Shown: positions 1 through 8,045 of the stretch, piece by piece | Layout of the letters: every line of letters starts with the position of its first letter | How positions within the stretch are numbered: the stretch's first letter is position 1 | Origin: Gordonia heveisoli | GTDB taxonomy: Bacteria > Actinomycetota > Actinomycetes > Mycobacteriales > Mycobacteriaceae | Assembly: GCF_030315745.1 (NCBI RefSeq) | Contig: NZ_JASXSH010000002.1 | Location: 300,207 to 364,206 of the forward strand | Reading direction: 5' to 3' | Length of the DNA stretch: 64,000 nt | Program-made: the position numbers and the translations under genes | Notes under the pieces: generated by a model | Told to the model about the DNA's origin: nothing | The model's database searches: none | Seen by the model: only the letters and a program-made list of their open reading frames with translations

Positions 1-1388
1 CGCCCTATAGCCCACTCGGGGTCACCGTCGCCCTGCGGGACTGTCCCGACCACGGTCGCGACGGCGTCCTCGCGGTCGGCGAACAGGTCCTCAGCCGACC
101 GGGACCACACGACACCGTGGGTTGGCCGACCTTCCGCGACTGGCCGCGCTGGGATTCCCTGACCCACGAGCAGACGTACTACCGCTGGATCGAGCGCGCG
201 TGGCGGTCCGGCCTGCGCATGATCGACAACTACTACGTCCAGAACCGCGTGCTCTGCGAGAACTACCCGCTACGCGATCAGCCGTGCGACGAGATGGAAT
301 CGATCCGCATCCAGCACCGCATGCTGCTCGGTCTGCGCGACTACATCGACGCGCAGGCCGGCGGTCCCGGCCGCGGGTTCCTGCGCATCGTGACCACCGC
401 GGCGCAGGCCCGCCGAGTCGTCGCCGCGGGCAAACTCGCCGTCACCCTCGGCATCGAGGTCGCCGAACCGTTCGGATGCCGCGAGGGTGCCCCCGGCCGG
501 CCCGCCGCCTGTGACCGCGCAGCCATCGACCGTGGGCTCGACGAATTGCGTGCCCTGGGGATCCGGCAGGTGATCCTGACCCATAAATTCGACAACGCGC
601 TCGGCGGCACCCGGTTTGATCAGGGCGCCACCGGTGTCGCGGTCAACGCCGGGCAGCAACTGTCCACCGGACATCCGTGGGTGACCCAGCCGTGCCCCAC
701 CGACCAGCACGACAACCCCGTCGTCGGCTATCCCCGTAACGCCTGCAACGTCCGGGGATTGACCGCCCTCGGCGAGTACACGGTGCGCGCGATCATCGCG
801 CGACGCATGATCGTCGACGTCGACCACCTGAGCGTCAAATCTGCCACCCGGGTCCTCGACATCATTGCCGCACACCACTATCCGGGAGTCGTGTCGTCAC
901 ACAGCTGGACCGACAAGACGAACTACCGGCGCATCCTCACCGCGGGTGGCGCGGTCGGCCTGTTCGCCACCCCCGCCGAAGCCGAGCCCGGTGAGGTCGG
1001 CCGCCACGGCGACCTGCCACCAGACTTCCTGTCCGCGTGGCGGATCCTGCGCGCCCAGCGCGATCCCCGGTTCTACTTCGGAGTGGGGTTCGGACCGGAT
1101 ATGGGCGGGCTGGGCAAACAGGCCCACCCGCGCCCGTCCGCCACGCGCACACCCGTCGTCTACCCCTTCCTCGCCGCTGATGGCCGCACCCGGATCTGGC
1201 GGCAGGTGACCGGCCGCCGGGTCTTCGACGTCAATCGCGATGGAACCGCCCATTACGGACTACTTCCTGATTGGATCGAGAGCCTGCGCGTGCAGGCCGG
1301 TGCGGACGGCCCGCGACTCGTCGGCGATCTGTTCGCCGCCGCCGAGGCCTACGTCCGGATGTGGGAGCGGGTGGAAGGATCTCGATGA
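1..1388 (+). CDS. M19 (membrane dipeptidase)-like metallohydrolase, 5' end outside window
   Basis: The reading frame is open from base 3 with no stop, so the gene enters from the left and its N-terminus is missing. What is visible resembles the second half of the renal/membrane dipeptidase (peptidase M19) superfamily: a Glu ligand in LGIEVAEPF, His in VDVDHLS, His in VVSSHSW and Asp in GFGPDMGG line up in order with the M19 metal-site motifs (E, SH, SHS, DfDG). The first HxD ligand pair would lie off the window. M19 enzymes are zinc hydrolases acting on dipeptides or related amides; the substrate here is unknown. Its stop overlaps the next start (ATGA), so it is translationally coupled to a transporter and a PLP enzyme. 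Family assignment is by motif only. Confidence 0.7.
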   Translation, partial: PYSPLGVTVALRDCPDHGRDGVLAVGEQVLSRPGPHDTVGWPTFRDWPRWDSLTHEQTYYRWIERAWRSGLRMIDNYYVQNRVLCENYPLRDQPCDEMESIRIQHRMLLGLRDYIDAQAGGPGRGFLRIVTTAAQARRVVAAGKLAVTLGIEVAEPFGCREGAPGRPAACDRAAIDRGLDELRALGIRQVILTHKFDNALGGTRFDQGATGVAVNAGQQLSTGHPWVTQPCPTDQHDNPVVGYPRNACNVRGLTALGEYTVRAIIARRMIVDVDHLSVKSATRVLDIIAAHHYPGVVSSHSWTDKTNYRRILTAGGAVGLFATPAEAEPGEVGRHGDLPPDFLSAWRILRAQRDPRFYFGVGFGPDMGGLGKQAHPRPSATRTPVVYPFLAADGRTRIWRQVTGRRVFDVNRDGTAHYGLLPDWIESLRVQAGADGPRLVGDLFAAAEAYVRMWERVEGSR

Positions 1389-2788
1389 GTGCAGGCGAAC
1401 CCCCGGCACGGGTTCGGCGGCCGGTGTTCGCGGCCTATGCCGCGGGCAGTGTCGGCACCGGCGGTTTCGGCGTACTACCCGGGCTGGTCCTCGCCTACTA
1501 CCTGACCGACACACTCGGCGTCGCCGCACTGGTCGCGGCGGCCGTCGTCCTGCTCCCCAAACTCATCGACATAGCCGTCAATCCACTCATCGGCACCCGC
1601 AGCGATCACGCACGCCGGACCCGCGGTCGACGCAGCGGCGGCATGTTGGTCGGCGCCGTCGCACTCGCCCCGCTGTTCGTGCTGACCTTCTGCGCCCGCC
1701 CCGGTTGGCCCGAGTGGGTCGGCGCGATCTGGGTGCTCGTGTTCTTCTCCCTCGCCGCGGTCGCGTACGCGCTGTTTCAGGTGCCCTACGTGGCGTTGCC
1801 CGCCGAACTGACCGGTGACTACCACGAACGGACCCGTCTGGTCGCCGCCCGGATCGCGGTGCTCGCGGTGACCATCTTGCTCGTCGGTGCGGGCGCCCCC
1901 GCCATCCGAGATGCGATCGGCGGCACCGCGGGTTATCTCGTGATGGCGGTGGCCGCGGGCGTGGTGATCTCCGGCGGCATGCTCGCGGCCACCCTCGGCG
2001 CGGCCCGCCGTTCCGGCACCGCCGAGCGGGCCGAGGGAGCCGCCGAACACGGATACCGGCATGCCGTGCAGGCCTGGCGCACCAGTCGCCGGTTCCGCGC
2101 CTTGCTCGCCGTCTACGTGGTCCAAGCGTTGGCCAGCGCGGTCATGCTGGCCGCGGCCCAGTATGTCGCCACCTACGTCCTCGACGACTCGGGGGCACTC
2201 ACGCTTCTGTTCGTCGCGCTGGTCGCACCGGCGATCGTGGTGATGCCCGCCTGGTATCGGTTCGGGCACAGGTACGGCAAGGAACGTGGGCTGCTCGCCG
2301 CCTCCGCCTTCTTCATCGTCGGCTCCGCGGCGCTCCTGCCCGCCGCCGCCGGACCCGGCGGTTGGATGTTGGCCGCGGTGGCCGTCGCCGGCGTCGGGTA
2401 CGCGGGTATGCAGACCTTCCCGCTCGCGCTGCTCCCCGACGTCATCGACGAATATTCGGCGCAGGCCGGCGAGGATCGCGGTGGCGCCATGTCGGGATTG
2501 TGGACGGCTGGTGAGACGGTGGGCCTGGCCATCGGCCCCGCCGCGTTCCTCGGCATCCTGGGCGCGACCGGTTTCGTCTCGTCCACCGGCGACGAGCACG
2601 CCGACCAGCCCACCACCGCCCTCGTCGGCATCGTCACCGGATTCTCCGCCGTACCGGCGCTGCTCGTGGCCACCGGGGTGGTCATCCTCATCCGCGGCTT
2701 CGGCCTGCATCCGCCGACGCGCACCGCCCCCGAATCCGCCCCCGACGCCGTGCCGCAGCGTCCGGTCACGAAGGGATCCCGTCCATGA
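1385..2788 (+). CDS. MFS_2 / GPH-family cation symporter
   Basis: A 467-residue polytopic membrane protein with about twelve hydrophobic segments. The N-terminal segment followed by PKLIDIAVNPLIGTRSDHA is typical of the glycoside-pentoside-hexuronide:cation symporter (MelB-like, MFS_2) family, which imports sugars, glycosides or other small solutes with H+ or Na+. The ATG at 1385 lies inside the stop of the upstream hydrolase gene and the stop overlaps the downstream ATG, so all three are read from one message. The substrate cannot be told; being sandwiched between an M19-like hydrolase and a PLP decarboxylase suggests uptake of an amino-acid-derived compound. An upstream in-frame extension to 1271 exists but lies inside the preceding gene and is rejected. 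Confidence 0.8.
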   Translation: MSAGEPPARVRRPVFAAYAAGSVGTGGFGVLPGLVLAYYLTDTLGVAALVAAAVVLLPKLIDIAVNPLIGTRSDHARRTRGRRSGGMLVGAVALAPLFVLTFCARPGWPEWVGAIWVLVFFSLAAVAYALFQVPYVALPAELTGDYHERTRLVAARIAVLAVTILLVGAGAPAIRDAIGGTAGYLVMAVAAGVVISGGMLAATLGAARRSGTAERAEGAAEHGYRHAVQAWRTSRRFRALLAVYVVQALASAVMLAAAQYVATYVLDDSGALTLLFVALVAPAIVVMPAWYRFGHRYGKERGLLAASAFFIVGSAALLPAAAGPGGWMLAAVAVAGVGYAGMQTFPLALLPDVIDEYSAQAGEDRGGAMSGLWTAGETVGLAIGPAAFLGILGATGFVSSTGDEHADQPTTALVGIVTGFSAVPALLVATGVVILIRGFGLHPPTRTAPESAPDAVPQRPVTKGSRP

Positions 2789-4260
2789 CCACCCCACCAC
2801 AGCGATCGGCGGCCGAGATCCTCGCCGAACTCGACGACCTCCGCGCCGCGGACGCCCCCACCCATGGCGGCCGCATCCTCGCCTACGTCTACGACGCCGG
2901 CCGGTCCGAACTCGACGACCTGGCGGCCGCCGCGATCGCCCGCGTCCAGCCGGTGAACGCACTGGACCCGACCGTCTTCGAATCGGTGGCGGCGATGGAG
3001 CGTGAGCTGATCACTTTCGGGCGCAACATCTTCCACGCAGCCCACGCGGTCGGGACGGTGACCTCGGGCGGCACCGAGAGCTGCATCCTCGCGGTCAAGG
3101 CGGCCCGCGACGCCGCCGGCCTTGCACCCGGGACCGGATCAGTCGTGCTGCCCTCCACCGCCCATGCGGCGTTCACCAAGGCGGCGAACCTGCTCGGTGT
3201 CCGCGCGATCCGACTCAGCGTGAACCCGCAGACCTCCGTTCCGACACCCGAATCCGTCGCCGCCGCGATCTGCGACGACACCTTCCTCCTCGTCGCCTCC
3301 GCACCCAACTATCCGACCGGCTGCATCGACCCGATCGAGGCATTCGGCCGCATCGCGGGCGAACGGGGCATCGCGCTGCACGTCGACGCCTGCCTGGGCG
3401 GTTTCGCGCTGCCCTGGTGGGGTGCGGACACCCCGGCCTGGGATTTCCGGGTGGCCGGGGTCACCAGTCTCTCGGCCGACCTCCACAAGTACGGCTACAC
3501 CCCCAAGGGCGCCTCGCTGCTGCTGCACACCGACCGCGATCGGCATCGCGCCCAGTACTTCTCCACCACCGATTGGCCGGGCTATCCGGTGGTCAATCCG
3601 ACGCTGCTCGGTTCGCGGTCCGCCGCAGGCATCGCGTCGTCCTGGGCGATCACCCGCTTCCTGGGCACCGACGGATTCGCCGAGTTGGTGGCCGCCACCC
3701 GCGACGCGTCGCAGTCGCTGATCGCGGCCGTCGACGCGATCGACGGACTGCGCGTCGTCGGCTCACCGACCGGGCCGGTGTTCGCGGTCGCCGCCGACCC
3801 CACCGCCGACGTACCCGTCGATCCGCACCGGTGGGCAGCGGCCGTCGCCGAGCGGGGCTTCACGCTCCAGATGCAGCCTGCTTACACCCAGCCCGACGGG
3901 ACGGATCTGCCTGCGACCACCCACCTCACGGTGACCCCGGTCACGGCTACCGTGCGCACCGATCTCGTCGACGCCTGTCGCCGCGCCGCGGACGCGGTGC
4001 GTGGCCAAGCCGCCGCGAAACCTCCTGCCGCCCTGTCTGATCTGGCCGCCGCCTTCGCCGACGGAACACTCGCCGTCGCCGATGTACTGGCTCTGCCGAG
4101 TGAGGCCACCGAAGCCGCGCTGGTCGCCGCCGGGATCGATCCCCACGCACGCGGCGGCCCGCTGGACATGGCCGCGATCATCGCCGCCGTGCACACCCTC
4201 CCCCGCCCTGTCACCGCGAAGATGCTGACCGAGTTCCTGGCCGCCTTCACCAACCCGTGA
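2785..4260 (+). CDS. PLP-dependent decarboxylase / sphingosine-1-phosphate lyase-like enzyme
   Basis: A 491-residue fold-type I PLP enzyme. The segment TSGGTESCILAVKAARD is the phosphate-binding region, HVDACLGGFALPWW carries the Asp that contacts the PLP ring nitrogen, and SADLHKYGYTPKG contains the Schiff-base lysine, all as in group II decarboxylases and sphingosine-1-phosphate lyase. The order and spacing of the motifs fit this family better than aminotransferases. The enzyme probably decarboxylates or cleaves an amino acid or amino-phosphate. It has a roughly 80-residue C-terminal extension (LSDLAAAFADGTLAVAD onward) of unknown role. The ATG overlaps the transporter stop (ATGA). The stop at 4258-4260 forms part of a small hairpin (TGAGCC-CAC-GGCTCA) shared with the convergent gene. 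Confidence 0.8.
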   Translation: MTTPPQRSAAEILAELDDLRAADAPTHGGRILAYVYDAGRSELDDLAAAAIARVQPVNALDPTVFESVAAMERELITFGRNIFHAAHAVGTVTSGGTESCILAVKAARDAAGLAPGTGSVVLPSTAHAAFTKAANLLGVRAIRLSVNPQTSVPTPESVAAAICDDTFLLVASAPNYPTGCIDPIEAFGRIAGERGIALHVDACLGGFALPWWGADTPAWDFRVAGVTSLSADLHKYGYTPKGASLLLHTDRDRHRAQYFSTTDWPGYPVVNPTLLGSRSAAGIASSWAITRFLGTDGFAELVAATRDASQSLIAAVDAIDGLRVVGSPTGPVFAVAADPTADVPVDPHRWAAAVAERGFTLQMQPAYTQPDGTDLPATTHLTVTPVTATVRTDLVDACRRAADAVRGQAAAKPPAALSDLAAAFADGTLAVADVLALPSEATEAALVAAGIDPHARGGPLDMAAIIAAVHTLPRPVTAKMLTEFLAAFTNP

Positions 4261-4269
4261 GCCCACGGC

Positions 4270-5310
4270 TCAATGCGCGACCCAGGCCAGCACGCGGTCG
4301 ACCGGCCAGGTGGTGACTATTCGATCGACGTCGATCCCCAGACGGTCGGCACGTTCGGCTCCGAGCGACTTGAACTCCAACTGTCCGGGGGCGTGGGCGT
4401 CGGAGTCGATGGCGAACAGGCAGCCGGCGTCGCGGGCCAGGACCAGGAGGTCGTCGGGCGGATCGACCCGCTCGGGACGAGAATTGATCTCCACCGCGGT
4501 ACCCGATGCCGCGCAGGCTGCGAACACCTCGGCGGCGTCGAAACGAGACTGCGGCCGGGTGCCCCGACCACCGGTGATCAGTCGGCCGGTGCAGTGGCCC
4601 AGCACATTCACCCGCGGATCGGTGACAGCGGCGAGCAGCCGCCGGGTCATCGATGGCTCGTCCATACGGAGTTTCGAGTGCACCGACGCCGTCACCACAT
4701 CCAGTCGGTCGAGCAGCGTGCGGTCCTGATCGAGGGTCCCGTCGTCGAGGATGTCCACCTCGATGCCGGTCAATACGGTCAACCCGACATCCGATTCGTC
4801 GAGTGCCGCAATGGTGTCCATCTGCCGGGTCAGTCGCTCGGCGCTGAGTCCGTTGGCGACCGTCAGCCGTGGCGAATGGTCGGTGACCGCCAGCCATCGG
4901 TGCCCCAATGCCGCTGCCGCGTCCAGCATCTCGGTCAGCGGTGCCCCGCCGTCACTCCAGTCGGTGTGCGCGTGCAGGTCGCCGACGATCTGTTCGGCGA
5001 GCCGCTCACCACCACTGGTCAGGGGTTGCTGGTCACGCTGCAGGTCGGCCAGATACTCCGGCATCTCGCCGCGCAGCGCCGCGGTGATGACCGACGCCGT
5101 GCGCGCGCCGATCCCGCGGATCTCGGTGAGGCTGCCCGAGGCCGCCCGGTGGCCGAGTTCGGCAGGACCGAGCTCCGACGCCGCGACGGCCGCACGCCGG
5201 AAGGCCTCCACCCGGTAAGAATTCGCCCGGGTGCGTTCGAGTAACCACGCGATCCGCGTCAGGGCCGTCACCGGATCGGTGGGCGGCACAAGCGGATCGA
5301 AGGTTCTCAT
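4270..5310 (-). CDS. PHP-domain phosphoesterase with N-terminal helix-hairpin-helix (PolX C-terminal type)
   Basis: 346 residues. The N-terminal 90 residues hold a DNA polymerase beta-like 8 kDa/HhH segment (AWLLERTRANSYRVEAFRRA, then EIRGIGARTASVI). The rest is a PHP domain with the metal motifs GDLHAHTDWSDG, VTDHSPR, GIEVDI, SVHSK, HCTGR and DSDAHAPGQ. This is the layout of the C-terminal phosphoesterase of family X polymerases without the polymerase palm, a common stand-alone protein in Actinobacteria that probably hydrolyses a phosphoester, perhaps in DNA or nucleotide metabolism. The ATG overlaps the stop of the small upstream gene (ATGA), so the two are cotranscribed. Confidence 0.85.
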   Translation of the reverse strand: MRTFDPLVPPTDPVTALTRIAWLLERTRANSYRVEAFRRAAVAASELGPAELGHRAASGSLTEIRGIGARTASVITAALRGEMPEYLADLQRDQQPLTSGGERLAEQIVGDLHAHTDWSDGGAPLTEMLDAAAALGHRWLAVTDHSPRLTVANGLSAERLTRQMDTIAALDESDVGLTVLTGIEVDILDDGTLDQDRTLLDRLDVVTASVHSKLRMDEPSMTRRLLAAVTDPRVNVLGHCTGRLITGGRGTRPQSRFDAAEVFAACAASGTAVEINSRPERVDPPDDLLVLARDAGCLFAIDSDAHAPGQLEFKSLGAERADRLGIDVDRIVTTWPVDRVLAWVAH

Positions 5311-5519
5311 GGTTGTCGCTGGTCCCCCGTGGATGCCGCCTCACCTGCGGCCTCATCAGCGGCCTGCGCCGCGGCCAGCCGCTCATGCAGTCGACCGCGC
5401 ACATCGTCGGCGCTGTAGGAAGTCCTCTTCCGCTGGTCGCGGGCAACCACCGCACCACCGGCGGCAACCCCGACCGCCCCGGCCAAACCCAGCCATTTCC
5501 ACACGCTACGCATGCCCAT
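5307..5519 (-). CDS. Small single-pass membrane protein, unknown function
   Basis: A 70-residue protein with one N-terminal hydrophobic segment (WLGLAGAVGVAAGGAVV) after a short basic start, followed by a charged, Ala-rich cytoplasmic or periplasmic tail. I chose MGMRSVWKW as start because longer starts would run into the divergent gene. The stop overlaps the start of the PHP gene, so the two are coupled. No family was recognised; the same arrangement of a tiny membrane protein before the PHP gene may be conserved, which would be worth using as a clue. Confidence 0.6.
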   Translation of the reverse strand: MGMRSVWKWLGLAGAVGVAAGGAVVARDQRKRTSYSADDVRGRLHERLAAAQAADEAAGEAASTGDQRQP

Positions 5520-5523
5520 CAGG

Positions 5524-5539
5524 GTAGTCGGTGGACTAC
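5524..5539. promoter_or_regulatory. Short inverted repeat between divergent genes
   Basis: GTAGTC-GGTG-GACTAC is a perfect 6-bp inverted repeat placed between the divergent starts of the small membrane protein and the papain-like hydrolase. It could be an operator serving both, but its small size makes chance occurrence possible. Confidence 0.25.
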
Positions 5540-6247
5540 TCTGCATCCGTGGATCCACGACGCGCGACCGGCGCCATCAGCCTCGACGAAGCGCTCGATT
5601 CGACGCGCACCGGCGACATCTGGCTGTTTCGCGGGCATTCCGGTCCCGACCGCGCGATCCGTACGCTCACCAACTCGCCGGTGAACCATGTCGCGATGAC
5701 TGTCGCCGTCGATGACCTACCTCCGTTGATGTGGCATGCCGAACTCGGCGACAAACTTCTCGATGTCTGGACCGGCGATCATCACCGCGGGGTCCAACTC
5801 CACTACGCCCGAGAGGCCGTGGAGCAGTGGATGATCAAGTATGACCAGCGCTGCTGGATCCGGCAGCTGAGTCCCGATGTCACGGCCGCGCAGGAGGATG
5901 CCCTGTTGCGCGCGATCGCCCGGCTCGACGGGACACCGTTCCCGTCGACGGCCCGGCTGGCCACCCGCTGGTTCCGCGGCCGGATCCCGACCAGTGTCGA
6001 CGTCGTCCGTGGTATCCCGGTGCTGGAGCGGAAGGCGCGCGAACGACAGTCCCGGCGACAGGAACACGCCCCCGGCCTGGAGGCCGCCTACTGTGCCGAG
6101 GTCGTCGCGATCACCTATGCCGACATGGGGCTGATCGACGCGGGCAAACACTCCAACTGGTTTGACCCTGGCCGATTCTGGAGCGGCGACCGCCTACCCC
6201 TGGTCGCCGATTTCCGCCTCGCCGACGAGGTCGAGGTAAAGCTCTGA
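5531..6247 (+). CDS. YiiX/YebB-like permuted papain-fold (NlpC/P60-type) cysteine hydrolase
   Basis: 238 residues. GDIWLFRGHSG and SPVNHVAMTV, with the catalytic His, come first, and YCAEVVAITYADMG, with the catalytic Cys, comes near the C-terminus. This His-before-Cys order is the circular permutation of YiiX/YebB-like (DUF830) NlpC/P60 proteins, which hydrolyse amide or thioester bonds, often on lipids or peptides. No signal peptide is evident. Start choice: GTG at 5531 has AGGG at 5521-5524; GTG at 5549 is an alternative that would leave the inverted repeat at 5524-5539 untranslated. Confidence 0.75.
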   Translation: MDYSASVDPRRATGAISLDEALDSTRTGDIWLFRGHSGPDRAIRTLTNSPVNHVAMTVAVDDLPPLMWHAELGDKLLDVWTGDHHRGVQLHYAREAVEQWMIKYDQRCWIRQLSPDVTAAQEDALLRAIARLDGTPFPSTARLATRWFRGRIPTSVDVVRGIPVLERKARERQSRRQEHAPGLEAAYCAEVVAITYADMGLIDAGKHSNWFDPGRFWSGDRLPLVADFRLADEVEVKL

Positions 6248-6259
6248 CCTGTACGCCGG

Positions 6260-7342
6260 CTAACTGAACGCAGCCTCGACCTCGTCACGATCGAGTTCGG
6301 GATCGGTTCCGAGCACGTAGGTCGGGAGGGTGTGCGGGACCGTCGTCCCGGCCGCGACCCGGCGCCGCGCCGCCGCGAATTCGGGAGCTTCGCCCATGCT
6401 GAGGTGCACACCGTTGATGGCCGCCCATACGGCACTGCGCCGGGCGCGACGTTCGACGGGATTCGGACGCTGATGGAGGACAAGTTTGGCGGCCCACGTC
6501 GGCATCGTGTCCCGGATGGCCCAATCCACCGCCGCCTGAGCGGGATTGGTGATGTTGCTGCCGGTGGCGGCGGCGTTACCGTAGGTCAGGCCGAGTTTGG
6601 GCAGATACTCCTTGAGGCACTCCAGGGTGTCGGCCTTGGTCTCCGGCAGATCCGTACCACCGAGCGCGTGACCGACCCGGACGAACTCGCGGTAGTACCG
6701 TTCCAGATCATCACCCCGCAACGGCTTCGGGTGGTAGATCTCGTGTGCGGTGGCGATACCCCAGACGACGGTCGCATAGTTCCAGCGCAGCCACGCCGGA
6801 TCGTCGGCGTCATAGGCCAACCCGTCGGGCCGCACACCCTTGATCGTGTGATGCATCGCGCGCACCGTCCGTGCGAGACGTTCAGCGGTCTCGGTCGAGC
6901 CATAGGCCGTACCCATGAAGAAGGCGAGCGAGTGCCCGAGCCGGATATTCGCACCCTCCGGGTCCACCCGGACCGGCGCATCAGGCGAGTCCGCCCTGGT
7001 CACCAGCCGTGAATGGTGCATGCCCATCCAGTAGATACTGGGGTCCAGTCGCTCCAGGTACGACGCGCACTGCAACCCGAACAGCAATGCCGGGGTATGC
7101 GAGTGGACGTACCAGGTGGCACTGTCGGGGCCGAACCAGCCCGGATCTCCAGCCGGATTCTCGAAATCCATCCCGCGGAAGAACTTGGTTCGGATGTTCT
7201 CGTCGAATCGGTCGTTGAGCCATCTCCCGATGACCTGGTGTGGCAGGCCGATCGGCACCGCGGGCAGTTTCGGAATCCGTACCGCATCGATCTTCGGGAT
7301 CCGCACCGGCGACATCGACAGCAGGTCAACAGACAGCGACAT
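6260..7342 (-). CDS. MpaB/DUF2236-family oxygenase-like protein
   Basis: A 360-residue cytosolic protein with the DUF2236 pattern: a conserved Arg/His-rich central region (MHHTIKGVRPDGLAYDADDPAWLRWNYATVV, here interrupted only for description) and a later HEIYH segment. The family includes the heme oxygenase Lcp (latex clearing protein) and fungal MpaB, which cleave or oxidise prenyl chains. Unlike Lcp this protein has no visible Tat signal. The ATG at 7342 has GGGAGGG about 8 nt upstream; the longer reading frame to 7600 crosses the operator and the divergent gene and is rejected. It is divergently arranged with a TetR gene across a 47-nt palindrome. Confidence 0.78.
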   Translation of the reverse strand: MSLSVDLLSMSPVRIPKIDAVRIPKLPAVPIGLPHQVIGRWLNDRFDENIRTKFFRGMDFENPAGDPGWFGPDSATWYVHSHTPALLFGLQCASYLERLDPSIYWMGMHHSRLVTRADSPDAPVRVDPEGANIRLGHSLAFFMGTAYGSTETAERLARTVRAMHHTIKGVRPDGLAYDADDPAWLRWNYATVVWGIATAHEIYHPKPLRGDDLERYYREFVRVGHALGGTDLPETKADTLECLKEYLPKLGLTYGNAAATGSNITNPAQAAVDWAIRDTMPTWAAKLVLHQRPNPVERRARRSAVWAAINGVHLSMGEAPEFAAARRRVAAGTTVPHTLPTYVLGTDPELDRDEVEAAFS

Positions 7343-7359
7343 GACACACCCTCCCGTGT

Positions 7360-7406
7360 GGTGACAGGTGTACCCAGAATAGATCATTCTGGGAACACCT
7401 GTCACC
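7360..7406. promoter_or_regulatory. Large palindromic operator between mpaB-like gene and tetR
   Basis: Two 21-nt arms, 7360-7380 and 7386-7406, are reverse complements with one mismatch around the spacer AGATC. The outer part is GGTGACAGGTGT/ACACCTGTCACC and the inner part CCCAGAAT/ATTCTGGG. It sits 18 nt from the mpaB-like start and 31 nt from the tetR start. The length fits a site for two TetR dimers and argues that the regulator controls both genes. Confidence 0.8.
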
Positions 7407-7436
7407 AAATATCCGTTCACGATTGTCGACAGCCGT

Positions 7437-8045
7437 ATGCTGAGGATCGTGTCCAGCCCCACCAGATGGGCCGGCGTACCGCTGGCCGACCGACGAGCCG
7501 AACGCCGCGCCCGTCTTATCGATGCCGGTTTCGACATCTTCGGCACCGACGGCGAAGCCGCGCTTTCCGTCCGATCCGTCTGTCGTGCATGCGAATTCAA
7601 CTCACGCTACTTCTACGAGAGTTTCGCCGACACCGACGCCCTGCTCGGCGCCGTCTACGACCGTACGTCCGCCGAGCTGACCACGGTGGTCACCGCGGCG
7701 ATCGCCGACGCGCACGACTCGGTACGCGCACGCACCCGCGCCGGAATTCGCGCGGTCCTCGACTTCGGGTCCGCCGACCCTCGGCGCGGTCGGGTGCTGT
7801 TCACCGAGGCGCGCGCCAATCCGGTTCTGGCACAGCGTCGTGCCGCTACCCAGGACATGCTGCGGGAAGCATCGGTCACCGAGAATCGCACGCGTGACGG
7901 CGACTCGATCGCCTCCGCGGTCCGCGCCGCGATGTTCACCGGATCGATGGCCGAACTGGCCCAGCAGTGGCTTGCAGGCAACCTCGGAGACGATCTCGAC
8001 GCCATCGTCGACGTCGCGGTCCGCGTCTTGCTGGGTCCCCGCTAG
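7437..8045 (+). CDS. TetR/AcrR-family transcriptional regulator of the divergent mpaB-like gene
   Basis: 202 residues. The N-terminal TetR helix-turn-helix is visible as ALSVRSVCRACEFNSRYFYESFADTDALL after a basic arm. The C-terminal ligand domain is unassigned. It is transcribed away from the DUF2236 gene with the palindrome between them, the classic arrangement for a local repressor. In rubber degraders the DUF2236 gene lcp is likewise next to a TetR regulator (LcpR), so a similar circuit is a reasonable inference. An alternative GTG start lies at 7449. Its TAG stop shares the CTAG at 8042-8045 with the convergent transporter gene. Confidence 0.85.
   Translation: MLRIVSSPTRWAGVPLADRRAERRARLIDAGFDIFGTDGEAALSVRSVCRACEFNSRYFYESFADTDALLGAVYDRTSAELTTVVTAAIADAHDSVRARTRAGIRAVLDFGSADPRRGRVLFTEARANPVLAQRRAATQDMLREASVTENRTRDGDSIASAVRAAMFTGSMAELAQQWLAGNLGDDLDAIVDVAVRVLLGPR

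Noticed and set aside
1475..2962. Long antisense reading frames of 290-495 residues under the transporter gene
   Set aside because: They mirror the high third-position GC of the real genes and show low-complexity Arg/Gly composition without domains.
4257..4273. Intrinsic terminator between convergent genes
   Set aside because: The hairpin TGAGCC-CAC-GGCTCA has only 6-bp arms and no T run; too weak to list as a terminator.
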